DNA from: Agrococcus sp. SGAir0287
GTDB taxonomy: Bacteria; Actinomycetota; Actinomycetes; Actinomycetales; Microbacteriaceae
Assembly (NCBI RefSeq): GCF_005484985.1
Contig: NZ_CP027942.1
Location: 2,232,001 to 2,296,000, forward strand
Reading direction: 5' to 3'
Length of the DNA: 64,000 nucleotides
This document shows positions 50,838-58,465 of the stretch, in pieces. Every line of letters begins with the position of its first letter. Within the stretch, counting starts at the first letter, position 1. The translations under genes were made by a program, and so were the position numbers. The notes under the pieces are model-generated. The model was given only the letters and a program-made list of their open reading frames with translations. It ran no database searches and was not told the origin of the DNA.

Positions 50838-52090
50838 GCGCGACGCGGATCCGGGCGCGCGCCCCCGCGGCGCGCGCCATCGGCACGACGCTCGTCGATC
50901 AGGCCGCCTCGAGCGGCGCGAACCTGCTCGTCGTCGTCGCGATCGCGGGGCGGCTCTCGCCCGAGGCGTTCGGCGGCTTCGCGATCGCGTTCGCGGGGCT
51001 CGTGCTCGTGCTCGCGTGCTGCCGTGCCTGGCTGGGGCTGCCGCTCGCGCTGTCGCGAGGGGCGGATGCGCACGAGCGCCGGCGACTGCTCGGCGGCGCG
51101 TGCCTCCTCGTCGCGGCGGCGTCGCCGCTCGTCGTGCTCGGGATCGGCGTCGTGCTGCCCGCGGTGCTGGCTGCGACCGGCCAGGCCGCGTCGCGGACGA
51201 CCTTCGTCGTCGTCGGCGTCGCGGCGGTGCTCGCCTGCGTGCAGGACCTCACGCGCTACGCCGCCGTCGCAGCCGACCGGCCCGCCCGTGCGCTCGCATC
51301 CGACCTCGTCTGGCTCGTCGGCGTCGCCGCCCTGCTCGTGGCACCCGCATCGCTCGCGGAGTGGAGCGCGCTCGTGTGGTGGGCGGGCATCGTCGCGGCG
51401 AGCGCGGCGACCGGCCTCGCGCTGACGCGCCCCGTCGCGTCTCTGCGCCATGCGCGGAGGCTCGTCGTGCGCGGCGGCGGCGCTCGCGGCGGCTCCACGG
51501 TCGTCGCGCTCGTCGCCTCGGGCACCGCCCTCGCCCTGTCGACGCTCGTCGCGGCGGGCTTCGGCGCCGCCGCGAGCGGCGCGTTGCTCGGCGCCGGCTC
51601 GCTGCTCGGCCCCGTCAACCTGCTGCTGGCGCTCCTCGACCTCGCGGTGCTCGGTCGCCTCGTGGCGCTGCCGCCGCCGCGTCGCGCGCGGCTGCTCGCG
51701 GTGGTCCTCGCATCGCTCCTCGTCGTGCAGGCGGCGTGGACGGCGCTGCTGCTCGCGCTGCCGGAGGCGCTCGGCGAGGCCCTGCTGGGCTCCACCTGGC
51801 ACGGCGCCCACGCGATCCTCGCCCTCGTGAGCGCGGAGTACGCCCTCGCCGCTGCCGTCTCCGTCGTCACGCTCGAGCTCAAGGTGCGCGACGTCGGCGG
51901 CGCGATGGTCGCTGCGCGCCTCGCCGCGTGCGTCGTCGTGCTCGGCAGCACCGCCGCGCTCGCGCTCGTCGCCGCGCCATTCGTCCTCGTGCCGCTCGCG
52001 ATGCTCGGCGGCACCCTCGCAGCGCTCGCGATCGTCGTCGGCGCGGCATGGCGCAGCCCGGCGCCCGTCGATCGGCCGGCGGCGCCGTGA
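50834..52090 (+). CDS. Polysaccharide flippase-like membrane protein (Wzx/MOP superfamily)
   Basis: 418 residues, about 12 hydrophobic helices. LVDQAASSGANLLVVVAIAG followed by LSPEAFGGFAIAFAG is the usual first-helix region of O-antigen flippases. There is little further sequence conservation, as usual for Wzx. It is the only flippase candidate in the operon and would move the lipid-linked unit to the outer face. The start is GTG 50834, overlapping the capG stop. Confidence 0.85.
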   Translation: MSATRIRARAPAARAIGTTLVDQAASSGANLLVVVAIAGRLSPEAFGGFAIAFAGLVLVLACCRAWLGLPLALSRGADAHERRRLLGGACLLVAAASPLVVLGIGVVLPAVLAATGQAASRTTFVVVGVAAVLACVQDLTRYAAVAADRPARALASDLVWLVGVAALLVAPASLAEWSALVWWAGIVAASAATGLALTRPVASLRHARRLVVRGGGARGGSTVVALVASGTALALSTLVAAGFGAAASGALLGAGSLLGPVNLLLALLDLAVLGRLVALPPPRRARLLAVVLASLLVVQAAWTALLLALPEALGEALLGSTWHGAHAILALVSAEYALAAAVSVVTLELKVRDVGGAMVAARLAACVVVLGSTAALALVAAPFVLVPLAMLGGTLAALAIVVGAAWRSPAPVDRPAAP

Positions 52091-53238
52091 GCGCGGCGAC
52101 GCGCGTGCGGCTGCGGGTGCTCGTGAGCGCCCCGCTCTTCCCACCCGCCTTCCGGGGCGGCGGCCCCATCCGCACGCTCGCCGCGCTCGTGGACACCGCG
52201 CCCGACGACGTCCAGGTGGCCGTGGTGTGCGGCGATCGCGACCTCGGCGGCGACGAGCGGCTGCCCGTGCCGCGCCGCGCCTGGCTGCCGCAGGGCCGCG
52301 CACGCATCCACTACGTCGATCGCCGCCGCCCGGACGCCGTGCTGCGTGCGCTCGCGAGCGCGCCGCCGCCCGACCTCGTCTACGTCAACGGCCTGTTCGA
52401 TCCGGTCTTCTCGATCCTCGTGCGCGGCTGGGCGCGGGCGCGGCGGCTGCCCGTGCTGCTCGCGCCGCGCGGCGAGCTCGCGCCCGCCGCGCTCGCGCTG
52501 CGCGCCGGCAGGAAGCGCGCGTTCCTCCGCCTCGCCGCCGCGGCCCGCCTCGACGAGGGCGTCGTGTGGCACGCCTCGACCGAGCGCGAGGCGCGCGACG
52601 TGCGCGCCGTGATGGGCGACGAGGCGACCGTCGTCGTCCGCGAGGACGACCACGCGCTGCCGCAGCGCGCGATGCGCTCGCACGCCGACGACGGCCCGCT
52701 GCGGCTCGCGTTCGTGAGCAGGCTCGTGCCCAACAAGGGCCTCGGGGTGCTGCTCGCGGCGCTCGCGCGGGTCGACGAGCCCTGGACCCTCGACGTGCAC
52801 GGCATCGCCGAGGATGCCGAGCACGCCGCGCGCTGCCGCGCCCTCGCCGCGGCGCCCCCGCTGGCCGGTCGCGTGCGGATGCATGGCGCGCTCGAGCCGC
52901 ACGCGGTGCGCGACGCCTTCGCCGGCCACGACCTCTTCGCCTTCCCGACGGCCTTCGAGAACTTCGGCCACGTGATCGCGGAGGCGCTGTCGGTGGGATG
53001 CCCCGTGCTCGCCGCCGACACGACCCCGTGGACCTCGCGACTCGCGGCGGGCGCGGGGGACGTCGTGGGCGGGCTCGATCCCGACGCGTGGGCCGAGCGC
53101 ATCGCGGCGTGGGCTCGGCTGGGCGCCGCGGAGCGCACCCGGAGGCGCGCGCTCGCCGCCGACGCCTTCGACGCGTGGCGCGACGAGGCGGCACCGCACG
53201 TGCTCGCGATCCTGCGCGACCGGCTCGCGCGCGGCTGA
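52087..53238 (+). CDS. GT4 glycosyltransferase
   Basis: 383 residues. RVLVSAPLFPPAFRGGGPIR is a GT4 N-terminus ('p....GG'). APRGELAPAALALRAGRK and FVSRLVPNKGLGVLLAAL, FAFPTAFENFGHVIAEALSV and GCPVLAADTTPW carry the EX7E-type donor site. It should add one sugar of the repeat unit; donor and acceptor are unknown. GTG 52087 overlaps the flippase stop. It is the last gene of the operon, convergent with the BY-kinase gene 7 nt away. Confidence 0.93.
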   Translation: MSAATRVRLRVLVSAPLFPPAFRGGGPIRTLAALVDTAPDDVQVAVVCGDRDLGGDERLPVPRRAWLPQGRARIHYVDRRRPDAVLRALASAPPPDLVYVNGLFDPVFSILVRGWARARRLPVLLAPRGELAPAALALRAGRKRAFLRLAAAARLDEGVVWHASTEREARDVRAVMGDEATVVVREDDHALPQRAMRSHADDGPLRLAFVSRLVPNKGLGVLLAALARVDEPWTLDVHGIAEDAEHAARCRALAAAPPLAGRVRMHGALEPHAVRDAFAGHDLFAFPTAFENFGHVIAEALSVGCPVLAADTTPWTSRLAAGAGDVVGGLDPDAWAERIAAWARLGAAERTRRRALAADAFDAWRDEAAPHVLAILRDRLARG

Positions 53239-53245
53239 CGACGCC

Positions 53246-54859
53246 TCAGCGTCCGGTGCCGCCCGCGCGCTCCCGCTTCGAGCGTCGCGGCCGCGGCGTG
53301 CGCGGCGCCCGCGGTGCCGTCGCCTCCGCGTCGGGGGCGTTCGCCCGCTCGGCGGCGTCGCCACCGGGATCGCCGTCGGCGTCGCCGTCGAGCCGTGCCT
53401 GCAGCGCGCCGGCATCGTCGTCGCCCTGCTCCTGACGCCGCGCGGCGCGCGCCGCGCGAGCGTCCCGCGTCGCGGCGACGTGCATCGCGGCGTGCTCGTC
53501 GTCGAGCGGAGCGCCCGGGCCGTAGCCGTAGCCGTACGCGTAGGCATGCCCGTCGGTCGTCGGCAGCCGCGTCAGCAGCACGCCGGCGACGCGGACGTCG
53601 ACCGTGCCGAGGCGTGCGAGGGCCCCGTCGAGCTGGCCGCGCGTCGTCGACCCCGCGGCGACGACGACGATCGCGCCCGACGTGCGCGTCGCGAGCACCG
53701 CGGCGTCCGTCACGGGCAGCAGCGGCGGCGCGTCGACGAGGATCCAGTCGTACTCGCCCTCGAGCCTGCGCAGCAACGACTCCATGGCGCGGGAGCCCAG
53801 CAGCTCGCTGGGATTGGGGGGCACGCGGCCGGCGGGCAGCACGAAGAGCCCCGTGCCGCCCCAGTCCTGCACGGCGTCGTCGACCTCCGCGTCCCCGATG
53901 AGCACCGTCGTGAGGCCGACGCGGCCCTCGATGCCCAGCACGTCCGCGACGCGCGGCTTGCGCAGGTCGGCGTCGACGAGCAGCACGGTCTGGCCCGACT
54001 GCGCGAGGGCGATCGCGAGGTTCGCCGTCGCGGTCGTCTTCCCCTCCCCCGCGACGGACGACGTCACGACGAAGGTGCGCTGGCCGCCCTCGACCTCGAC
54101 GAACAGCAGGTTCGTGCGCAGCGATCGGTACGCCTCGGCGCGGAAGTCGTGCGGGGCGTCGTGCACGACGAGCGGACGATCGGCAGCGCGCGCGTCGTAC
54201 GCGATGGTGCCGATCACGGGGTGATGGGTCGCGAGCTCGACGTCGTGCGGCGAGCGGATGCGCGTGTCGAGCACGTCGCGCAGCACCGCGACGGCCGTCG
54301 CGAGCGCGAGCGCGAGCAGGCCGCCGAGCACGAGGTTCAGCACCCACCTCGGGCTGCTCGCCGACTCCGGGGGACGCGCCTCCTCGACGGTCGTGAGACG
54401 CACGGGGCTCGCCTGCGTCGAGGTGCCCTCGACGTCGGCGACGACGCCTGCGAGGCTCGTCGCCGTCGCGTTCGCGATCGCGGCCGCGCGATCCGGGTCA
54501 TCGTCGGTCGCGACGATCTGGATGATCGTGGTGTCCGGGATGGGCGCCGCCGAGATGCGCCTGGCGAGCTCGCGGGCATCCACGTCGAGCCCGAGCTCGC
54601 CGATCACCCCGTCGAGCACGCGCTCGCTGCTCGCGAGCTCGGCGTAGGTCAGCACGCGCGAGAGCGTGTAGGCGTTGCTCTGCGCGAGGTCGCTGCTCGT
54701 CTCTCCCGTCTGGGTCGAGACGAAGACCTGCGTCGCCGACTCGTACGACGGCGCCTGCAGCGCCGACACGCCGGCAGCGCCCCCCACGCCGACGACGCCT
54801 GCGGCGACGATGGGGATCCATCGTCGACGCAGGATCCTCACGAGATCCGTCAGCTCCAT
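53246..54859 (-). CDS. Polysaccharide co-polymerase/BY-kinase (Wzz domain fused to CpsD-like tyrosine kinase)
   Basis: 537 residues. The Wzz domain has two membrane helices (IPIVAAGVVGVGGAAGVSAL and VLNLVLGGLLALALATAVAV) flanking an outer part of ~140 residues. The kinase domain has Walker A SSVAGEGKTTATANLA, A' LLVDADLRKPRV and B WILVDAPPLLPVTDA. A tyrosine cluster HAYAYGYGYGPG follows, presumably for autophosphorylation. It is then extended by ~85 charged, disordered residues, whereas such clusters are usually C-terminal. ATG 54859 has AAGGGGG 6 nt upstream. It sets chain length or export together with the phosphatase gene upstream. Confidence 0.93.
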   Translation of the reverse strand: MELTDLVRILRRRWIPIVAAGVVGVGGAAGVSALQAPSYESATQVFVSTQTGETSSDLAQSNAYTLSRVLTYAELASSERVLDGVIGELGLDVDARELARRISAAPIPDTTIIQIVATDDDPDRAAAIANATATSLAGVVADVEGTSTQASPVRLTTVEEARPPESASSPRWVLNLVLGGLLALALATAVAVLRDVLDTRIRSPHDVELATHHPVIGTIAYDARAADRPLVVHDAPHDFRAEAYRSLRTNLLFVEVEGGQRTFVVTSSVAGEGKTTATANLAIALAQSGQTVLLVDADLRKPRVADVLGIEGRVGLTTVLIGDAEVDDAVQDWGGTGLFVLPAGRVPPNPSELLGSRAMESLLRRLEGEYDWILVDAPPLLPVTDAAVLATRTSGAIVVVAAGSTTRGQLDGALARLGTVDVRVAGVLLTRLPTTDGHAYAYGYGYGPGAPLDDEHAAMHVAATRDARAARAARRQEQGDDDAGALQARLDGDADGDPGGDAAERANAPDAEATAPRAPRTPRPRRSKRERAGGTGR

Positions 54860-54908
54860 GCGCATCCCCCTTGGTCGAGCCGCACGCGCGGCGTCCGTCG
54901 TACGCGGC

Positions 54909-55556
54909 TCATGGCGCCGCCGACTCCTGCGCGGACGGCGTGGACGCCCCGAGCGCGAGCAGTCGCTCGGCGATGCGATCGCTGGCGGACGCCACGAGGT
55001 CGGCGACCCCGCGGTGCACCTCCGCCGAACCTCGGTACGGGTCGGGCAGGTCGATCGCGAGGCCGCGCGCCGCGGGCCCCCGCGCACGCGCCGCCGCGCG
55101 CACCACCTGCGTCAGCCTGTCCCGCGCGACCGGCGGCGCAGGGGTCGCGACGTCGCCCGCGTCGAGCTGCGCGAGCGTCGCGTCGAGCTCGAGCAGCGTG
55201 AAGGTGCGCGACGCGGCGGCGGGCGCGAGCTCGGCGACCACCGCGCGCTGCCGCCGCGTCGCGACGATCACGAGATCGCTCGTCATCACCTCGTCCAGCC
55301 TCAGCGCACGCGCGGCATGCCCGGCGACGTCGACGCCGAGACGCCCAGCCTCCCGAGCGACCGCGGGGTCGACCGGCTCGCCCTCGCGCGGCTGCAGCCC
55401 GGCGCTCGCGACGGCGATCGCGTCCGTGCCCTGGGCGAGCCGCGCGCGGAGCACCGCGGCCGCGAGCGGCGATCGGCACACGTTGCCCGTGCACACGACG
55501 AGGATGCGGAACGGCCCTTCGTCACGTGCGTCCCGCGGGCTGCTGGGCAGCGGCAT
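54909..55556 (-). CDS. Low-molecular-weight protein-tyrosine phosphatase
   Basis: 215 residues. The phosphate loop VVCTGNVCRSPLA has nucleophile Cys22, and the general acid lies in AIDLPDPYRGSAEVHRGV. It is longer than the ~150-residue family norm: the middle contains an extra ~50 residues (about 120-165). It should dephosphorylate the BY-kinase encoded 49 nt downstream on the same strand, as in Wzb-Wzc pairs. TACCAT lies 6 nt before ATG 55556. Confidence 0.94.
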   Translation of the reverse strand: MPLPSSPRDARDEGPFRILVVCTGNVCRSPLAAAVLRARLAQGTDAIAVASAGLQPREGEPVDPAVAREAGRLGVDVAGHAARALRLDEVMTSDLVIVATRRQRAVVAELAPAAASRTFTLLELDATLAQLDAGDVATPAPPVARDRLTQVVRAAARARGPAARGLAIDLPDPYRGSAEVHRGVADLVASASDRIAERLLALGASTPSAQESAAP

Positions 55557-55562
55557 GCGCCG

Positions 55563-55568
55563 ATGGTA
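55563..55568 (-). promoter_or_regulatory. Leaderless -10 of the phosphatase/BY-kinase unit
   Basis: TACCAT on the minus strand, 6 nt from ATG 55556. Confidence 0.5.
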
Positions 55569-55600
55569 GGCGTGCGCGTCGCAGCACGTCCCCCTCGAGA

Positions 55601-55613
55601 TGAGGGCTCCTCA
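55601..55613 (-). terminator. Hairpin between galU and the phosphatase gene
   Basis: TGAGG (55601-55605) pairs with CCTCA (55609-55613), with further C/G-rich complementarity outside. It lies 23 nt after the galU stop and before the phosphatase promoter. Confidence 0.4.
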
Positions 55614-55635
55614 GCCCCTGGGGGACGCGTCGGGA

Positions 55636-56529
55636 CTACGGGCGATCGTCGAGCGTCGCCACGAACGCACGCAGCCAGGCGCGGAACTCGGCACCGAGGT
55701 CCTCGCGCTCGCTCGCGAGCGTCACGGTCGCCTCGAGCAGACCCTGCCGGTCGCCCGTGTCGAAGCGTCGACCGCGGAAGACGACGCCGAGCAGCCCGTG
55801 CGCCTCGTCGGCGGCGGCCACGCGGAGCGCGTCCGTGAGCTGGATCTCGCCGCCGACGCCCGGCTGCGTGTCCTCGAGCACGTCGAAGATCTCCGGACGC
55901 AGCACGTACCGGCCGATGACGGCGAGGTTCGACGGTGCGGTGCCGGGCGCCGGCTTCTCGACGAGGCCGCGCACGCGCACGACGTCCTCCGCATCCGTCG
56001 CCTCGACCGTCGCGACGCCGTAGCGATGCGCCTGGTCCGGCTCGACCTCCATGAGTGCGACGACGCTCATGCCGTGGATGGCGTGCACCTCGAGCATGCG
56101 CTGCAGCAGCGGCGTCGCGGCGTCGATGATGTCGTCGCCGAGCAGCACGGCGAACGACTGCCCGCCGACGTGCGAGCGCGCGCGCAGCACCGCGTGGCCG
56201 AGGCCGAGCGGATCGCCCTGGCGCACGTAGTGCATCTGGGCGAGGCCCGTCGACTGCCGCACCTCCGCGAGCCGGTCGACGTCGCCCTTGGCGATGAGCG
56301 TCGCCTCGAGCTCGGTGGCGCGGTCGAAGTGGTTCTCGAGCGCGTTCTTGTTGCGTCCGGTGACCATGAGCACGTCGTGCAGCCCGGCCTCGACCGCCTC
56401 CGTCACGACGTACTGGATCGCCGGCCGGTCGACGACCGGCAGCATCTCCTTCGGCAGGGCCTTCGTCGCCGGCAGGAACCTGGTGCCGAGGCCGGCTGCA
56501 GGGAGGACGGCCTTGGTCACGCGGTGCAT
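55636..56529 (-). CDS. galU: UTP--glucose-1-phosphate uridylyltransferase
   Basis: 297 residues. AVLPAAGLGTRFLPATKALP is the nucleotide-binding loop; KEMLPVVDRPAIQYVVTEA and LGDDIID follow, with LVEKPAPGTAPSNLAVIGRY and GGEIQLTDAL as GalU-specific motifs. It makes UDP-glucose for envelope glycans. ATG 56529 is preceded by TACGAT with 6 nt spacing. The open frame continues upstream through the tRNA gene; that extension (MAQLVARLVRNEKV...) is the known antisense artefact of tRNA-Ala and is rejected. Confidence 0.97.
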   Translation of the reverse strand: MHRVTKAVLPAAGLGTRFLPATKALPKEMLPVVDRPAIQYVVTEAVEAGLHDVLMVTGRNKNALENHFDRATELEATLIAKGDVDRLAEVRQSTGLAQMHYVRQGDPLGLGHAVLRARSHVGGQSFAVLLGDDIIDAATPLLQRMLEVHAIHGMSVVALMEVEPDQAHRYGVATVEATDAEDVVRVRGLVEKPAPGTAPSNLAVIGRYVLRPEIFDVLEDTQPGVGGEIQLTDALRVAAADEAHGLLGVVFRGRRFDTGDRQGLLEATVTLASEREDLGAEFRAWLRAFVATLDDRP

Positions 56530-56535
56530 GGCCGC

Positions 56536-56541
56536 ATCGTA
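56536..56541 (-). promoter_or_regulatory. Leaderless -10 of galU
   Basis: TACGAT on the minus strand, 6 nt from ATG 56529. Confidence 0.5.
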
Positions 56542-56590
56542 TCCACCCGGCATGACGCGCCCGTGCCGCATCGCCACCGGGGCGGCACGA

Positions 56591-56619
56591 CGAAGGCCCC
56601 CGCATCGCGGAGGCCTTCG
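56591..56619 (-). terminator. Terminator of the tRNA-Ala gene
   Basis: CGAAGGCC (56591-56598) pairs with GGCCTTCG (56612-56619), with an inner CGC/GCG stem around ATC. It starts 2 nt after the CCA end of the tRNA. Confidence 0.7.
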
Positions 56620-56621
56620 GA

Positions 56622-56697
56622 TGGTGGACCCGGGGGGAATCGAACCCCCGACCTTCTCATTGCGAACGAGACGCGCTACCAACTGCGCCACGGGCCC
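56622..56697 (-). tRNA. tRNA-Ala (anticodon CGC)
   Basis: 76 nt including an encoded CCA. The 5' acceptor strand GGGCCCG pairs with CGGGTCC, giving the G3-U70 wobble pair that specifies alanine. The D-arm GCGCAGTTGGTAGCGC, anticodon loop TTCGCAA (anticodon CGC) in a TCTCG/TGAGA stem, and T-arm GGGGGTTCGATTCCCCC are all standard. Confidence 0.97.
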
Positions 56698-56754
56698 GGA
56701 CCATGGACGAGCATAGCCCCAGATGCGGGCGACGACGAAATCGCCCGCGGGTCG

Positions 56755-57723
56755 TCAGCCGACGCGGCGTCGGAACGCGGCGGCGACGTCGAAGCCGGCC
56801 TCGTCGTCGTCGACGCGCCCCATGGCGGCGAAGCGCGACGGCGGCGCGGGGACGGGCACGTGCGCCGGCTCGGCGGCCGCGGCGGCGAGGCGCTCGGGCT
56901 CGGCCGTCGTCGACGCGGCGACGACGCTCCCAGTGCGCTCCTCGACCTCGACCTCGCCGGTGACGAGCTGCTCGAACGACGCGCCGATCGGGGTGATCGT
57001 CGCGCCCTCGCCCTCCGCGACGATCCGCCTGGCATGGTCGCGCAGCACGTCGATCGGCGCACGGCCGGGGCGCTGCGCCGGCACGGGCACCGGCGTCCAC
57101 GCGCGGGACGCGAGCTCCGACTCGAGCGATGCCGCGGCGCGGCGCTCGTCGACGAGCGGCTCGTGCTCCATGGTCTGCGCGACGTCGCGGATCGTCGCGT
57201 TCGTGCGATTCACGGCGACGAGCCCGCCGACGGCGAGCGTCGCGACGACGCCGGCGAACGCGAGCAGCAGCGTCGCCTGCGGCAGCAGCGCGCCCGCGAC
57301 GCCGACGGCGATCGACGCGACGAGCATGAGCGTGCAGGCCAGGCGCGTGCGACGCAGCCGCTGCCGGCGCGAGACGCTGCCCGCGACCGCCGCGCGCACC
57401 TCGCGCTCGACGCGCTTGATCTGCTCGTCGAGCTCGCGCGCCTTCGCGACCGCCTCCGCGCGCGCGATCGCCTGCTGCAGGCGCGCCTCCTTCGCCAGCA
57501 CGCGCTGCTGCCTGGCGATCTCGCGCGCCGTCGCGGCGATCTCGACCTCGGGCGGCGCCTGCGCGGTCTCCGCCATGATGCGCAGCGTCTGCTGCAGGCG
57601 CACGGCGTTGCGCTCGGTCGCGAGGTACTCGCGGCGACGTACCCAGACGGGCACGAGGTACGCGATCCAGACGAGCGCGGCGAGCGCGAACACGACGGTG
57701 GTGCCGAGTCCCGCGAGCTGCAT
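56755..57723 (-). CDS. Membrane protein with coiled coil (GlpR/Rv0996-like by position and layout)
   Basis: 322 residues. An N-terminal helix (TTVVFALAALVWIAYLVPVW) ends in VRRREYLATERNAVRLQQT. A long charged coiled coil (about 55-115: REIARQQRVLAKEARLQQAI on) leads to two membrane helices (about 130-170), then a disordered cytosolic tail with Pro/Ala-rich and acidic stretches. The place between galU and rimJ, and this helix-coil-helix pair-tail plan, recall Rv0996/GlpR, the receptor of the division protein Glp. That identity is inference, and no glp/moeA gene is present here. TACCGT lies 6 nt before ATG 57723. Confidence 0.75.
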   Translation of the reverse strand: MQLAGLGTTVVFALAALVWIAYLVPVWVRRREYLATERNAVRLQQTLRIMAETAQAPPEVEIAATAREIARQQRVLAKEARLQQAIARAEAVAKARELDEQIKRVEREVRAAVAGSVSRRQRLRRTRLACTLMLVASIAVGVAGALLPQATLLLAFAGVVATLAVGGLVAVNRTNATIRDVAQTMEHEPLVDERRAAASLESELASRAWTPVPVPAQRPGRAPIDVLRDHARRIVAEGEGATITPIGASFEQLVTGEVEVEERTGSVVAASTTAEPERLAAAAAEPAHVPVPAPPSRFAAMGRVDDDEAGFDVAAAFRRRVG

Positions 57724-57729
57724 GCGACG

Positions 57730-57735
57730 ACGGTA
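57730..57735 (-). promoter_or_regulatory. Leaderless -10 of the GlpR-like gene
   Basis: TACCGT on the minus strand, 6 nt from ATG 57723. Confidence 0.5.
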
Positions 57736-57791
57736 CGACCGGCATGCGCGATGGGCCGCGCGCCGCGCCGCGCGTCGCGCACGCGACTCGA

Positions 57792-58436
57792 TCAGCTCTG
57801 CTGCGGACCCACCGGCACGGGGTAGACGGAGCGGTCGAACGGCGGCACGCGACCGCCGCGCCAGCGCGCGAGCACCGTCTCGGCGAGCTCCTCGCGCACG
57901 AGCGCGAAGCACAGGTGGTCGCGCCAGTCGCCGTCGATGTGGATGTAGCGCACGCGCAGGCCCTCGTAGCGGAACCCCAGCTTCTCGACCACGCGCAGCG
58001 ACGCGACGTTCTCGGGTCGGATGCAGATCTCCATCCGGTGCAGGCCGAGCCCCACCATGCAGTGGTCGGTCGCGAGCGCCACCGCCGTCGGCGTCACCCC
58101 GCGCCCAGCGAAGCGCTCCGACACCCAGTAGCCGAGCGTCGCGCTCGACAGCGCGCCGCCGGCGATGCCCGATACGTTCAGCTGCCCCGCGAGCTCGCCG
58201 TCGACCTCGATGACGAAGGGGATGCCCGTGCCCTCGCGCTCCGAGTCGAGCAGGCTGCGGATGCTCGAGCGCGTGTCGAACCGACCCGTCGGCGCGCGCC
58301 CCGGCAGCGTCGCCTCCCAGCGCTGCAGCCACGCCCGATTGTCGACGAGCTCGCGCTCGAGCGCACGCGCATCGCGCATCCGGATGCCGCGGATGACGAC
58401 GCCGTCGTCCTCGAGCCGAGGCGTGCTGCCGATCAC
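57792..58436 (-). CDS. rimJ: RimJ/RimL-like GNAT N-acetyltransferase
   Basis: 214 residues. VVIRGIRMRDARALEREL opens the fold. FVIEVDGELAGQLNVSGI, LGYWVSERFAGRGVTPTAVA (acetyl-CoA loop R-G-V-T) and GLHRMEICIRPENVASLRVV with EKLGFRYEGLRVR are RimJ/RimL-type signatures. It acetylates an N-terminal alpha-amino group; whether the target is S5 as in E. coli is unknown. The start is GTG 58436, after TAGGCT with 7 nt spacing. It is divergent from the cyclo-ligase gene across only 29 bp. Confidence 0.9.
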   Translation of the reverse strand: MIGSTPRLEDDGVVIRGIRMRDARALERELVDNRAWLQRWEATLPGRAPTGRFDTRSSIRSLLDSEREGTGIPFVIEVDGELAGQLNVSGIAGGALSSATLGYWVSERFAGRGVTPTAVALATDHCMVGLGLHRMEICIRPENVASLRVVEKLGFRYEGLRVRYIHIDGDWRDHLCFALVREELAETVLARWRGGRVPPFDRSVYPVPVGPQQS

Positions 58437-58443
58437 GCGCCCG

Positions 58444-58449
58444 AGCCTA
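58444..58449 (-). promoter_or_regulatory. Leaderless -10 of rimJ
   Basis: TAGGCT on the minus strand, 7 nt from GTG 58436. Only 4 bp separate it from the opposing -10 at 58454-58459. Confidence 0.5.
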
Positions 58450-58453
58450 TGCC

Positions 58454-58459
58454 TACGAT
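58454..58459 (+). promoter_or_regulatory. Leaderless -10 of the cyclo-ligase operon
   Basis: TACGAT, 6 nt before ATG 58466, back-to-back with the rimJ element. Confidence 0.5.
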
Positions 58460-58465
58460 GGGCGG

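Noticed and set aside
56530..56691. 54-residue N-terminal extension of GalU (MAQLVARLVRNEKV...)
   Set aside because: This peptide is the translation of sequence across the tRNA-Ala gene, a well-known artefact. The GalU fold starts at MHRVTKAVLP and has its own -10 element.
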